From: Naematelia aurantialba
Taxonomy: Eukaryota > Basidiomycota > Tremellomycetes > Tremellales > Naemateliaceae
Direction of reading: 5' to 3'
DNA length: 64,000 nt
NCBI GenBank assembly: GCA_021527695.1
Contig: JAKFAO010000001.1
Span: forward strand, 434,001 to 498,000
Shown here: positions 21,329 through 32,699 of the stretch, one piece after another
How positions within the stretch are numbered: the first letter of the stretch is position 1
How the letters are laid out: the number at the start of each line of letters is the position of its first letter
The notes under the pieces: generated by a model
The model's input: only the letters and a program-made list of their open reading frames with translations
Databases searched by the model: none
Told to the model about the DNA's origin: nothing
Made by a program: the position numbers and the translations under genes

Positions 21329-23814
21329 AGCTGCCTGGTCTGAGTCGATTTTTGAAACGCTGGGAAGGGTTTCGTTGTAATCTAATCGTAATATCCTTGC
21401 ATGCCGCGGGGTTTACTCGATCTTGCAGACGTGATGACCGTTTAAACTCACGGGCATACGGGGTCTGGCTGTTCTGCCATCACTCATCTTCTCAATGTAG
21501 CAGCTCAGATATCAGATGTCAGGTATCAGCCGATCGAGCCCTAGGCGGGAACGCCAGCCTTGCGGGGAAACGAGTACAGGGGAGTAACGATACTCGCCAC
21601 GTGGGAGGCGGCAAACCCTAGTATTGCCTGGGGTCCCGCTCTCTCTCGTGCGTCTGTGGTTTTTCAACCTGACGTTCATTGTGTATGAAGGGTTCGAGGT
21701 CCGCAAAGTCCGCAAGATGAAACACGACTGGTCAAATTGAGAATGGATCCAGCTCAGCAGTGTAGGCCAGCGGAAGAGCGGATGATGATACGTGTGACTA
21801 ACTGAAGTTGCTCACTTGCACTCGATTGACTGGCTGTGCAAACCGAGGTTACTGCGGCTGCTGTCTCGCTCACGGCGAGCGGCACGACTTTCAGCCCACG
21901 ACGCCCTGCACTGCAAGGAAGCGCGTAACCAGACTACATAGTCAACAAGAAGAAAGAAACGAACAAGAACAAGAAGAAGAATACGAAGAAGGAAAGACGA
22001 GGAAGAAGCACCAGACGAGGTAGAAGAAACAGTTCGAAGCAGGAATAGAAGAGAAGCAGAACACCGGTAGAGGTTCTTGTGTATACTCGTATGACGTGAC
22101 AAAGTGAAGGAAGGTACCTCGGTGAGTGTCGCTGGGATGGATGATCCCCTCCTTTTGATCGTACCTTTCTCCCTTGCTTCCTGCCTTCCTCCTTCCCCTC
22201 CGTCATCCTTCCTCCTTCTCCTGTCCTCCTGCCCTCTCTCCCCGGGGATGATCACAGCGGCTGAATTGTGTACCCTATCGCCCTGCCCAGCTACCACGCA
22301 CGCGACGTGATGCACCCTCCCCACCACCCTTGTGATCCGATTCAGCCAGAAAAACAAAGAGAAACTAATACGACAGGACGAAACTGTTCTGTGCATACGG
22401 CTACGCTACGACCCATCCAAGAACAGAGACGACAAGGAACAACCGTTGGTTGACTGTTGTTTGACAGTCGTGACAGCTTTCACACTGTGACTACTTTACT
22501 CATACCCCTTGACCTGTGAATACTACACGTATACATCGCACATCACGCCGCAAGTTGCAAGTTGTCTCGCTTTACCCCAGAGGCAAGATCGTCAAGGTAG
22601 TCGCAGGGGCTGCACCTCCGTGGGCTATACACTACAACTGGAATTTTGCGATACGTCTGGGAAGGCTTCCTCGGGATCTTGAGCTGGCTGGATTGCATAT
22701 GTGAGTGCCAAACGTGGAATCCATTGCGCATTCTCAGACTGCCCTCTTGTTTGGTCATCCTCGCTGGTCGACAACGGGCCTCTCCGATTTCTGGATGGGG
22801 AAGCGGTGGTTCTCCCTGTCCCGTGGGGTGTGACCATCCCCAACGCTGGCTTTGGCGACCAAAGGGAGCCCGCCCCCTTGCTTCAAGCTCCTTGGCTCTA
22901 GCCGAGAAAGATACGCCCTCTGACAAGCGAGCCCTCAGCGACGGCGGTGTCAAAGGTCGTGCCGCCGATCTCCACATTGTCCCGATCAGATCCTCCTCGT
23001 CACCCCCTCCCCTCACCTTGTCGGCCTCTCTCGCTCTCCGCCGTCTCAGCGCTTTGTCCTCGAGCATCGTTTTGCTCCCGATGTCCTTTGACTTTTGGCC
23101 TCGCGCTTGCACAGACAAACGTGGAGTTGAGCTGACCGAACAGGCTCTGTCGTTGCGCATCGCTCTTATCCAGACGCATCCTTTGATGTGCGTTGATTTG
23201 ATGCTGTGAGGGCGTGTTTTTGCGCCGCTTGGACCGTCTTTCTCTCTCCCCTCGTCCCCCGTCCTCCCTCTCGGTCTCCTGGACTCCTTGATTTCCTCCC
23301 CGACACTCGCCGACCAACCACACAGCCAGGTGTCGCCCCACGATCACCTCGAAACTTTCAGATTCCCGCTAGCTGTCTGCTCCCCCGCTCGGCCACGCCT
23401 TGCTTCTGTTTCCTTCCTTTCCCTTCTTTCTTTCCTTTTCTCATCGCCTGCCGTCTTCCTCTTGAGCTCCTCACCCCTGTATTCTCCTCTCCTCCCCCCA
23501 TTGTATTCGACGTGCTCTACAGAGCACCTCGTCTTCCGCCTCTCTCCAACCCCCCCTGTATAGCTCTTGACCTTCTCGCCGACAGATCACATACCTTGTT
23601 GTCGAGCTGACCTGCTATATTTTCCTGCCACCCCGCAGTATACCTGGATATTGCTGTCTGGTTTGTGGACTACCGATATCACTCCTATATCCCTTCTGCC
23701 GTCGTCGCGAACTTTAATCGCCATCGTCTCGCTCACCGTTGGCGGTGTGTTCCCCCCTTGGTCTCCTCTGACGCTATCCAACTCGTCCCTGAGGCCGAGC
23801 TCGGTAGCAGAACC
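21329..23814. promoter_or_regulatory. Long intergenic region and pyrimidine-rich leader upstream of the PUF gene
   Basis: About 2.5 kb has no gene that I can support. It holds a purine-rich run (21940-22030), a pyrimidine-rich run (22140-22240) and, at 23210-23560, a long CT-rich stretch likely to be promoter or 5' leader of the PUF gene. A minus-strand frame of 205 codons (23160-22543) begins with ATG but lacks splice signals, domains or coding likeness. A long regulated leader is common for PUF genes. Confidence 0.45.
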
Positions 23815-26336
23815 ATGTCCACTACGCCTAATTCTAACAGCAACGCCGATGCCACTGCCGATATCGCATCTCGTATGCGTGGCTTACACGTCCTCGACGA
23901 TCCCTATGGATCTCCCCCGCCAACTTCGCACTACGGCATGAGTCCGCAAAGCCAGACTTTCCAAACTCCAGCCACGCGTGGCGGCCCGTTCACACCTTAC
24001 ACGAGCGAGGAGGCTCATTATCCTCCCATCTACTACAACAATGTCTTCCCGGCAGTCAACTCTGGTCCGCCAGCTCCTGCGTATCCATATGGAGGTGCCC
24101 CGCCCGACATGTCCAGTCCTCAGGTCGGTGCGGTTCCGCTGGATGACGCGCCCTTCCCCGGTCTGAACGATGCGTATCCTACCCCTGAATCGAGGCGGAT
24201 TGGCAATGCTCGTGTCGAAAATTCCGGTGGCATGTCGCCCAATGCGGCCCAACGTCCACAGCATGCTCAGTCTCAGATACAGCATCATCAGCAGCAGCAA
24301 TTGCAGCAGCATCATCAGCAGCAGCAGCAACAGCAGCAGCACCACTTTCAGCAAAACCCCTACTTTGGTTACGGTGGCGATCAACGGCAATTCTGGATGG
24401 GCCATCCAGGCGCCTTCGCTGCCAACGAAAGGAAGAAAGACGTTCACGTAGGTAATGGTATCACTCATAACGACGCGTGCTCACAGTTCGATCAGAACGG
24501 GGCTCCTCTCGGTACCCCACTCTCTGAACCGCATCGATTCAACCAGGCGCCACAGTCACCTTACCCCTCCATGTCTGAATTCTTGTCTTCGCCCACACCC
24601 GCAAACACAACTTTCAGTATCACTTCGCCCGGCACCGCATCGTTCCATCCCAGCGGGACAGGCGCTCATCAGTACGGCCTCCATCCGCTGCCGTCGTTCA
24701 GCTTCCATTCTCCTTATTCAGCCATGGCTCTGCCGGTCCGTCAATTTCACAATCCGAGCTACCGTGGTGCTGCGTCTCGACGCTTTGAGGAAGCCCAAGT
24801 ACCTCGAAGTGCCTTGTTGGAGGATTTCAGAATGACAAAGTTGCAGAAGAAATGGGAGCTAAAGGTGAGTGGCAAATCCTCTCTTACGCCGGGCTAAGGT
24901 TGTCCCAGGAGATCTATGGGCACATTGTCGAGTTTTCTGGTGACCAGCATGGCTCTCGCCTGATTCAGCAAAGGCTTGAGACCGCCAACTCTGACGACCG
25001 AGAGCGTATCTTTGAAGAGATCATGCCAAACGCCTACCAGCTCATGACCGACGTGTTTGGCAACTATGTCATGCAGAAGCTGTTCGAGTATGGCGACCAG
25101 CGACAAAAGGCGGCATTGGCCAAGAAAATGGAGGGTCACGTCTTTGCCCTCTCGATGCAGATGTACGGCTGCAGAGTGAGTGGCTCAGGTTCATGGGAGC
25201 ATTATCCCTGACGCGGCGCAGGTGGTACAGAAAGCACTGGAACACGTCTTGGTCGAGCAGAGGGAGGCTCTTGTCGCCGAGCTAGAGGCACACATCCTGG
25301 AATGTGTCAAGTCTGCGAATGCCAACCATGTTATTCAGGTATGTTGATTAGCTATGGTCGTTGTGTTGGTCTAATGTGCTCAGCGATTGATCGCCATTGG
25401 CCCGCCCAATTCCATTCCCGAATCATTCGTCGGACATGTCGAAGAACTTGCCACTCATCCATATGGGTGCCGTGTCTTGCAGAAAAGTTTTGAAAATCTT
25501 TCAGAGGAAGTGAAACGAAACCTCCTTGACGAGATGCACCTCTGCACTCGCACGCTCATTGAGGACCAATTTGGCAGTGAGGAGGATCGCCATGGGCGGG
25601 ATGACTCTGCTGATAAGTCTAGATTATGTGGTGCAGAGCGTGATCACGATGGGCATCCCGGCGGATCGAGCAAAAGTCATCGGCACGATGAAGGGTCAGA
25701 TCATTCCGTGTAAGACTTGTCGCATCAATGAGGAGGGGGGACTAGCAGGATTGACGGGGTACAGTGTCGCGGCATAAGTTTGCCTCGAACGTCTGTGAAA
25801 AGGCTATCATCTCTGGCTCGCCGCAAGACCGTCGCGACATTATCCGCGAGCTGATTGGATCGGATGGCAAGGGTAGGACGCAGATTCCCATGCTCCTTCG
25901 AGACCAGTTTGGCAATTTCCCGCTCCAGGTCAGCTTGCAGATGCATCTGCATAGGGATGGAAGCTGACGCTGGCAGACCGCTTTGAAGTATGCCGATGCA
26001 GACCAGCGCCGACAGGTATGTCGTTAAAGGGGGGGAGGGTGTCTATCTGCAGCAAACTGACCGCCGCAGTTGATCGACCTGATCCGGCCTGAACTAGTGC
26101 CGCTCGGTCTGACTCCCGTCGGCAAGCGCCTGACTCAGAGACTGGCCGAGATGGAGACCGAGGCACTCACCGCCACGCCGGATGCCAACGAGGCTGGTCC
26201 TGCATTTGCATCTACGAATGCGAGCGTTTCGGGCGAAGAGAGTGCAGGTCCGATCTCGCCCGCCGCGCCTGAGGTGACTCAGCTCGAGCGGATCAAGACG
26301 GAGGATGCCAAGGTTCTCGAGGATCTGCTGCAGTGA
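23815..26336 (+). CDS. PUF3: Pumilio/Puf3-type PUF RNA-binding protein
   Basis: The start at 23815 gives [20 protein letters not shown]. The first 330 residues are low complexity with a Gln/His tract at 24282-24350. The Pumilio domain follows, cut by small introns: it opens [19 protein letters not shown] and carries eight repeats. RNA-contact residues can be read in each: R1 GSRLIQ, R2 GNYVMQ, R3 GCRVVQ, R4 ANHVIQ, R5 GCRVLQ, R6 GNYVVQ (rebuilt across an intron at about 25580-25629), R7 ASNVCE, R8 GNFPLQ. This SR-NY-CR-NH-CR-NY-SN-NF order equals the code of human PUM1 and yeast Puf3 apart from Phe in R8, so the expected target is UGUANAUA. Such proteins bind 3' UTRs and promote deadenylation; Puf3 targets mitochondrial-protein mRNAs. 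The C-terminal 75 residues are acidic and disordered. Stop TGA at 26334-26336. Confidence 0.93.
24282..24350 (+). repeat. CAG/CAT-type repeat encoding poly-Gln/His
   Basis: A run of CAG, CAA and CAT codons encodes about 23 residues that are nearly all Gln or His, within the disordered N-terminus of the PUF protein. The tract is typical of prion-like or condensate-forming segments. Confidence 0.9.
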
Positions 26337-27152
26337 GAAGTCGTGAAATGCCGTGCCGCAGTGAGGCTTGGTGAGATGCGCTGCTGCATTGGGAGGGTTG
26401 AGTGAGATTCACGGCTGTAATGAGCGATTCTCGCAAGCCCCTGGCTCGGAGTGCATGACACTGGTGGGAGAGATAAGGGAGAGGGTTGAAGGTGGGTGAG
26501 GACAAGGTGGGGTGGAGCACGATTCATGGCTATGGGAAATTATCGGTGGAATAGCGACGACGACTGTGCATAGATTGCAATGCATTATGGGAACTGGACT
26601 GTGCGGTGGGCAGGAGTCACCGGTCAGCGTGCATCCTGTATAGGAAGGTGCTCATAATGATGAATGTGAATGTGTCTAGAGCGCTACGGTAGAGCGCACT
26701 GATCGACGGAATTAGATGAGTGCTGTTGGCCATGAGAAAGAGGTGGGACCGAATAGACGAGTGGACGGCCTCGAAGGCGCTGGAAACCCGGCCTTGGGTC
26801 GCGCCGCCCCGTGCAGCAAAATCACGAAAAACGAGGGGGGGAAGAGGCGGTTTTGCGCGCCGTCGGTCTTTAAGAAAAAGATTGATAAATCCACTGCTGC
26901 ACTACCAGTCGAGCGACGAGCAAGCGTCGGGGATAGCTTTCGTTTGTCTAGATACGAGGACGCGGCGAGCCAAGAGTCAACCCGATACCGAGCGAGCAAA
27001 GAAACGGAGAACAGCGAGACAGCGCACCTGAACCAGACGGACGATTAGACTGCCTTTCCACTTGACCCATCTACTGGCTTCTTGGAAGCTTTCATCTGTT
27101 CACTCTTCTTTCGAGCGACGCGTTAAGCCGGTCAGCGAGATCGTGAGATACG
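26337..27152. promoter_or_regulatory. Intergenic region between PUF and YDJ1 genes
   Basis: About 816 bp carry the PUF 3' flank and the YDJ1 promoter. Open frames in 26716-27048 have no recognisable product. A near-palindrome TTCTTGGAAGCTTTC at about 27079-27093 resembles heat-shock-element half sites but with 3-nt rather than 2-nt gaps. Confidence 0.4.
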
Positions 27153-29719
27153 ATGGTCAAGGAAACGTGAGTCTGCGGTCTGGACAGCGCGGTGGCAGCG
27201 GTGTCAGCTCTCAGCTGTTCACCGATTGCGACGGGTGATTTATCATTCTTCCTCTTCTTCTTCCCCCGAGACGATCTTCTGAGCTATCCTCAGCTCTCCT
27301 CGAGCTAGCGGCGCATGAGGAAGCGGGGCTTGAGCTAGCCGGGGTCGAGTCACCTGAGCTTGGTCCGCTGAGCAAGCTGGGCTGGCTAGAGCTGAGCGGC
27401 CGGCCTAGTCCTCTAGGAGGAGACTGGAAGAGAGAAAGCAGTTGGTAGACGATTGCTGACCTAGATCTTCTTTTGCTCTTCTCGACTTCCTCCTCTGCGC
27501 CCTTCATTCTCGCTTCCTGTCTGCACCATGCCAACGCACAATGCTCGCTACGACTGCCAATCCAACTGCTTGACTATCGACTCCTCGCTACCTGACTGCT
27601 CGACTGCGCGATTACTCGATTCTCGACTGCCGACTGTTCGACTGCTCGACTGCTCACCTGTTCAACTGCTCACCGACACATATAACCGATCTTCGTGTAT
27701 ATACGCGCTCTCTTGCATAACACCAACTGCTCGCCCTGCATCTACCTTTGACACCACGGCATCTACCTCGTTGGTCATGCTCGTTCTCACGTCATGCCCA
27801 ATAGCGAATACTAGTGGGTCGACATGCTCAGGAAAGTTTAGTCAGCGCTGATCATTGATCTTTCTTTTCTTCGTCCTACGTTCAACTTTGCTCCTGCCGG
27901 CGCGTTACCACTCCCTCTCCGCCTTTGCCTACCACGATCTGCTCACGTCCCCCGCCTATACCCCGACACGATCACCCACACCTTCCCACCACACTCACCA
28001 CACCTCCCACCACGCTCACCACACCTCCCACCACGCTCACCACACCTTCTCACACGCTCACCGCACGTCCCACCATGCTCACCACACCTTCCCACGCGCT
28101 CACCGCACGTCTCGACATCAGCGACCTCCTCGGTGTGGCCCCAGAAGCAGGCGACGATGAGATCAAAAAGGCGTACCGCAAAGGGTGAGTAGAGCCTATA
28201 CTGATAACCGAAGGAATGGGCTGATTCCCCAGTGCGCTCAAGAACCACCCTGATAAGGGCGGAGACCCAGAGCTGTTCAAGGAGTTGACACATGCGTGAG
28301 TCAGCTTATCCGCGGCGGCGCGACAATGCTCATCAGCTGGCCGGCTCAATGTTCCGGCTGGCCTGATGGGGGCCATTGCAGCTACCTAGTGCCTCGTGCA
28401 GCTTGGCTGACATGGCAGGTATGAGGTGCTGTCCGACCGGAACAAGCGAGAGGTGTACGATATGCATGGAAAGGCAGGACTGGAGGGCGGTGGCGGTATG
28501 GGTGGCGGAATGGACCCGCAAGATCTTTTCAGTCAATTGTTCGGTGGCGGCGGCGGCTTCTTTGGCGGAGGTGGTGAGTCACCTTCGATTTGCAGTCGGG
28601 ATTCCCGCTGATGGTACAGGCTCTCGGCCGTCTGGGCCTCGTCGCGGCAAAGACCTTGTCCACCGCATCAGTGTCTCGCTTGAAGATCTTTACAAAGGCA
28701 AGGTGCAGAAACTCGCGCTGTCCAAGTCGGTCCTCTGCAAGACATGCGAGGGACGTGGCGGCAAGAAGGGCGCAGTGCAGACATGTACAGCGTGCCGTGG
28801 GCAGGGTGTCAAGGTCATGCTCCGGCAACTTGGTCCGATGATGCAGCAAATCCAGCAGCCGTGTAACGAGTGCGAAGGGACCGGCGAGATCATGAACCCC
28901 AAGGACCGCTGCAAGACCTGTAACGGCAAGAAGACGCTATCAGAGCGCAAGGTGCTCGAGGTGCACATCGACAAGGGCATGAAGAGTGGGCAGCAGATCA
29001 AATTCGCGGGCGAGTCGGATCAGTCGCCAGGCGTCCAGCCGGGAGACGTGGTCATTGTCCTCGAGGAGAAACCGCACCAACGGTTCCAGCGCAAGGGCGA
29101 CGATCTGTTCTGTGAGGCCGAGATTGACCTGTTGACGGCCCTCGGCGGAGGAGAATTTGCGATTGAGCATCTCGACGAGCGAGCATTGCACGTCACCATT
29201 GTCCCAGGAGAAATCATCAAACCTGGTGAGTGGTGACACTGGTGCTGTCAAATTTCACGTCTTGGTAATTTGGAAGCTAATGAGGTCAGGCGCTATGAAA
29301 GTCATCTCCGGGCAGGGTATGCCCTCTTATCGACACCATGAGCTAGGCGATCTCTATGTGCGCATCTCCGTCAAATTCCCCGACAGCATCCCTATCGACT
29401 CTATTCCTCTGCTGGAGAATGCCCTGCCGCCACGCAAAGAGGTTCAGAAGTTTGGCAAGAAAGTTCACATTGACGAGGTCACGCTCGAGGAGCCGAATGA
29501 TCGGCAAAGTCGAGCGGCGCATGATGGGGATGAGATGGACGAGGATGATGATGAGAGGCACCCCGGCGTGCAATGTGCCCAGCGTGAGTGTTTCTCTGTT
29601 CACACCTGTTAGGCTCTTGCCCCGCACCCCGGACCTCTGTTATCCTGTGCCCCGCGCCTTTCCTCGTCGTCTTTTGGCGCGCCGAGAAGGACACAGACGC
29701 TGACACGACTGCAGAATAA
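27153..29719 (+). CDS. YDJ1: Type I Hsp40 co-chaperone, Ydj1 homologue, farnesylated
   Basis: Exon 1 (27153-27166) reads MVKET; a 9-nt microexon (27805-27813) and the exon at 28122 complete [18 protein letters not shown], the expected J-domain start. [14 protein letters not shown] contains the HPD motif that stimulates Hsp70. A Gly-rich linker follows ([26 protein letters not shown]), then the zinc-binding domain with [24 protein letters not shown] and CKTCNGKK, and the two substrate-binding beta domains ([20 protein letters not shown]). The C-terminus is GVQCA plus QQ: an intron (29585-29714) splits it, and the last exon is only AATAA, giving the CaaX box CAQQ for farnesylation and membrane attachment. 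It is a general cytosolic chaperone for folding, translocation and degradation. Confidence 0.95.
27805..27813 (+). other. 9-nt microexon of YDJ1
   Basis: CGAATACTA sits between ATAG (acceptor, ends 27804) and GTGGGT (donor, from 27814). With AC from exon 1 and C from exon 3 it encodes T-E-Y-Y and restores the conserved sequence MVKETEYYDLLGV. Skipping it loses three residues but keeps the frame. Confidence 0.75.
27975..28105 (+). repeat. About 21-nt tandem repeat in YDJ1 intron 2
   Basis: Units like CACCACACCTCCCACCACGCT are repeated about six times with growing divergence, ending just before the acceptor at 28121. The whole block is C/A-rich and lies in the intron. Confidence 0.85.
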
Positions 29720-30332
29720 TCCTAGTCGCCCGAGTCTCATCCCACCCCCCCCTGTCGAGCATTGACTACCACTGTATACCCGGTTTGCGCTGCCCAGACA
29801 CACCGTATAGACGAGCCTCATGTGATTAGCATTTTATGGATTACGATGCAGTTGTGGTCACTGTTCGGGCTGGTCGCACGTGCTTTTAGTGATGCACAAT
29901 TGTCCAAGTCGCGCACGTGGCAGGATCCGGACCCAGCGGTCTGGTTTCAGGGCAGTTTGAAAGTATCACCACCGTTTTCTCGTCCATTCACACTCGAAGC
30001 TTGTCGTTCACTGTCGTGTTGTATTGTAGCTCTAGGTTCAGTGTTGTCGTCGCGTAAGAGTCAGACGTTGCGAGGTGGCTCGGACGATGCGGGTGTGATC
30101 CTTTGTATTCAGTGTACAAAGGCTTTCAAGTGGACTGGGTCGCCTGTCGAGGAAGCTTGGCTTATCGCGCGTCAAGCACGCTCAGCGTCGACGTCTGCAA
30201 GTGATCACGCTTGCAGCTTTACTTTCGCCTTTACCTCTGTCATCGCCTTCGCCTTCGTAGGCCGACGCTCCAGCTCCAATAGCAGCAACAGCCTGAACCA
30301 CGAGCAAAGGCACCGGCGCCGCATAAACGACC
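29720..30332. other. Intergenic region between YDJ1 and TLC genes
   Basis: About 613 bp. A long plus-strand open frame crosses it and continues out of frame into the next gene; I take it as chance. No other signal was seen. Confidence 0.45.
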
Positions 30333-32139
30333 ATGGTCGACCTCGACCTCGACCTCGCTCTCGCTTCATCACCTCCCCTCCTCTCGCCACTAGCCACCTC
30401 TTCCCCCTTGCCTTTGGCGTCCACATCCACACAGACCCTCATGGACGCCCTCCCCGTCGCCCTGCCGCTCCCGCTCATGCTTGCCTTCTACGTGATCTAC
30501 GAGACCGTGTCCCCGTGCTTCAAGACGGAGAAACAACGCGCCTACCTCCTCTCCTCCATCTCGGCCGCGACCGTCTCCCTCGTCTCGCTGCCGTTTGTGT
30601 GGACGTATCTCGTGCACGGGCTGGGCGCTGCTCTGGACGCCGGCGAGGCCGGGACGCTGGGCGTCGTGGGCAGGGGCGGCGTGGTGTTCTTCGGCACGTA
30701 TTTGTTTGCAGATGTGAGTGGGCGTGCGTCTCACCCTTGCCGGCTGGATAGCTTGGGCTGGATAAAGCGCAAGCCCTTGGCCCTTCCACGCCAGGACAAG
30801 AAAGATCGCTCAAAAGACCCATGGCAGCGCTGACCACGCAGTTGCTCATCGGATACTTCAAGTACCCGTCTCAGGTCGGACTCCTCACCGGCTGGGTACA
30901 CCACATGTGAGTCCCCCGCCCCTCGAAGCACCCTCGTAGCGCAGGGGACGATAGTCGGTCGTTGCTGAGGCTTTGGTAGTTGCTATATCGCGTTGATGGT
31001 GTATCTTGCTGATTCGCGGATGGCACCTATCTTTCTCATCGCGGGTATTATGGAGGTGCGTCACGTTCTTCCAGCTAGTGCCTGGGATTCTGCCTGAGAA
31101 CTGCCTGGGAACTGCCTGGGATATTTCTAGCGCAGTTCCTGCATAAAGTTCCCTTTCAGATACACCCTTCAGATACACCCTGGGATATTCTCCAGGATTC
31201 TCCCTGCATATTAATGATGTGTTTCCCGGACGATCATACTGACCTCTCCAGGTCCCAACCCTCGACCTCGCACTGTCCAATCTCTTCCCCTCGATCCGCC
31301 ACGACGAGCGCTTCCTCATCACCTTCTTCCTCCTTCGTATCCTCTTCCACTTGGTCCTCCTCGCAGACTGCGTACGTCCCTCTTCCCGTGCCCTCACCGA
31401 AGGCAGCTGGTTCCCGACAGTGATGCTCGCCCTCGCTGGGGCTTTACATGTGAGCTGGTTCCGCGGCGGTCTGCACGGGTACCTCAAACGCCGCGCGCGG
31501 TCCGCATCCAGCTCCAGCTCCAAGAAGCAAAAGAATGCCTCGAAAGTGTCGAAAGCGCCGAAAATGGATGGTTCAGCACCGGTGCACGTCGACGAGCCGC
31601 TTGTGGACGCTGCGATCCGCTTGGATCCGACGGTGGTCGATTCGACGCTGCCTCTGTCCCAGCCTGCGGCGGGGCGCAGGAGCGGGACGGCGACGCCGGA
31701 AGACTCGCCGCTCGCTACGCCTCACACCCCGGGTCAGACTCCAATGACACTACGAGACTCGTATCTCTTCCCGACGCTGCCGACGCTGCCGAATCTCTCG
31801 AATCTTCCCAACCTCCCAACGCTCCCGGCCATACCAATGCCCACGATGATTTCCTTTCCGTCCATGCCAATGTCAATGACAATGACGCTCCCGCCACTCT
31901 CAGAGATCAGTGCCGCGGGCTTCAAAGACGCCGTACGGAATCGATGGGAAGCACAACGCGGACGTTTCGTCCGTGACGGTGCGCTGGGTGGGCTAGGTCT
32001 AAGGCGAAGAAAGGGCACCGGCGGCGAGGGCGAGGGTGATGGTGAGATTGAGGGCGAGGGCAGGGGCAAGGTGGAAACACAGGTGCTCGTGCGGGAGGTG
32101 GAAGTGGAGGGCGAGGAGGTACATGTGCATGTTCATTGA
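30333..32139 (+). CDS. TLC-domain membrane protein (TMEM56/TLCD-like)
   Basis: The start at 30333 gives MVDLDLDLALASSPP; another in-frame ATG at 30441 (MDALPVALPLPLMLAF) may be the true start, next to the first membrane segment. Exons end at 30713 (YLFAD), run 30842-30906 (LLIGYFKYPSQVGLLTGWVH) and continue after about 30980 (CYIALMVYLADSRMAPIFLI) and 31252 (VPTLDLALSNLFPSI, FLITFFLLRILFHLVLLAD). Six or so membrane segments and the central GWVHHxxY stretch fit the TLC family, whose members include ceramide synthases and lipid-sensing proteins of ER or plasma membrane. It lacks a clear Lag1 motif, so I do not call it a ceramide synthase. From about 31490 the tail is cytosolic-looking: Ser/Lys-rich, then PTLPTLPNLSNLPNLP, then Met/Pro repeats, Gly/Glu repeats and a His-Val-His end. 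Confidence 0.75.
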
Positions 32140-32699
32140 TTGGCGAGGTGACGAGCTCGTCGGGCTGGACGTCGAGGCGAGGAAGACGTTGAGCTAGTGA
32201 GGACGACTTCGAGGTGAGGAGGTCGTTGAGCGGGTATCGAGAGAGCTCAGGGCGACGAGGTCTCATTCGCATCTAGATGGTGTTGTTCATCTTGAGCCAC
32301 AGACGAGGTAGAGCCAGGAGAGGCGTCGGGCTAGATCCCCAAATTCGAGATTTGACATTGGTCTCTGGTTGGCTGTTTGGGTATTATGGTTGGTCTGCAG
32401 ATCGGATGCTATGTATATCTTACTCCTCTTGCTGGCCATGCTGGTCTCGATCCTCCTTGACCACTGACACAGCCCTTGCGGAGGATGCGACCTCGGCCAT
32501 GACCGCTGCCGAGATTTTGCCGAGCTGCGTAGACTTTTGCTGCGTGCCGACGTTTCGGCTTCTTGTCCACACTCGTCCTGGCTTGCGTCGTTTCCAAGGA
32601 CGACCACGTCTCCAACGTCTCGTCAGCGAGAGCTTTCGACCAAGTGCAGCGAAGAGATCGCACGCCAAGCGTTGAGCTGGCGAAAGAAGGAAGAGGACG
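32140..32699. promoter_or_regulatory. Intergenic region upstream of the YTP1-like gene
   Basis: About 560 bp between two plus-strand genes. I see no gene or distinctive element; it should carry the promoter of the downstream gene. Confidence 0.4.

Noticed and set aside
21670..21725. GGTTCGAGG sequence resembling a tRNA B box
   Set aside because: No acceptor stem, D-arm or A box could be folded at the right distance.
22543..23160. Minus-strand frame of 205 codons starting with ATG
   Set aside because: It has no domain, no flanking splice signals and a composition like the surrounding non-coding DNA.
26716..27048. Plus-strand frame of 110 codons between PUF and YDJ1
   Set aside because: Begins with ATG but has no likeness, and all three frames here are fairly open.
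27075..27095. Heat shock element before YDJ1
   Set aside because: TTC and GAA half sites are spaced by three rather than two nucleotides, so it does not meet the standard form.
29762..30751. Plus-strand open frame of 329 codons
   Set aside because: It begins at a non-ATG codon and its second half is the wrong frame of the TLC-domain gene, which has real membrane segments.
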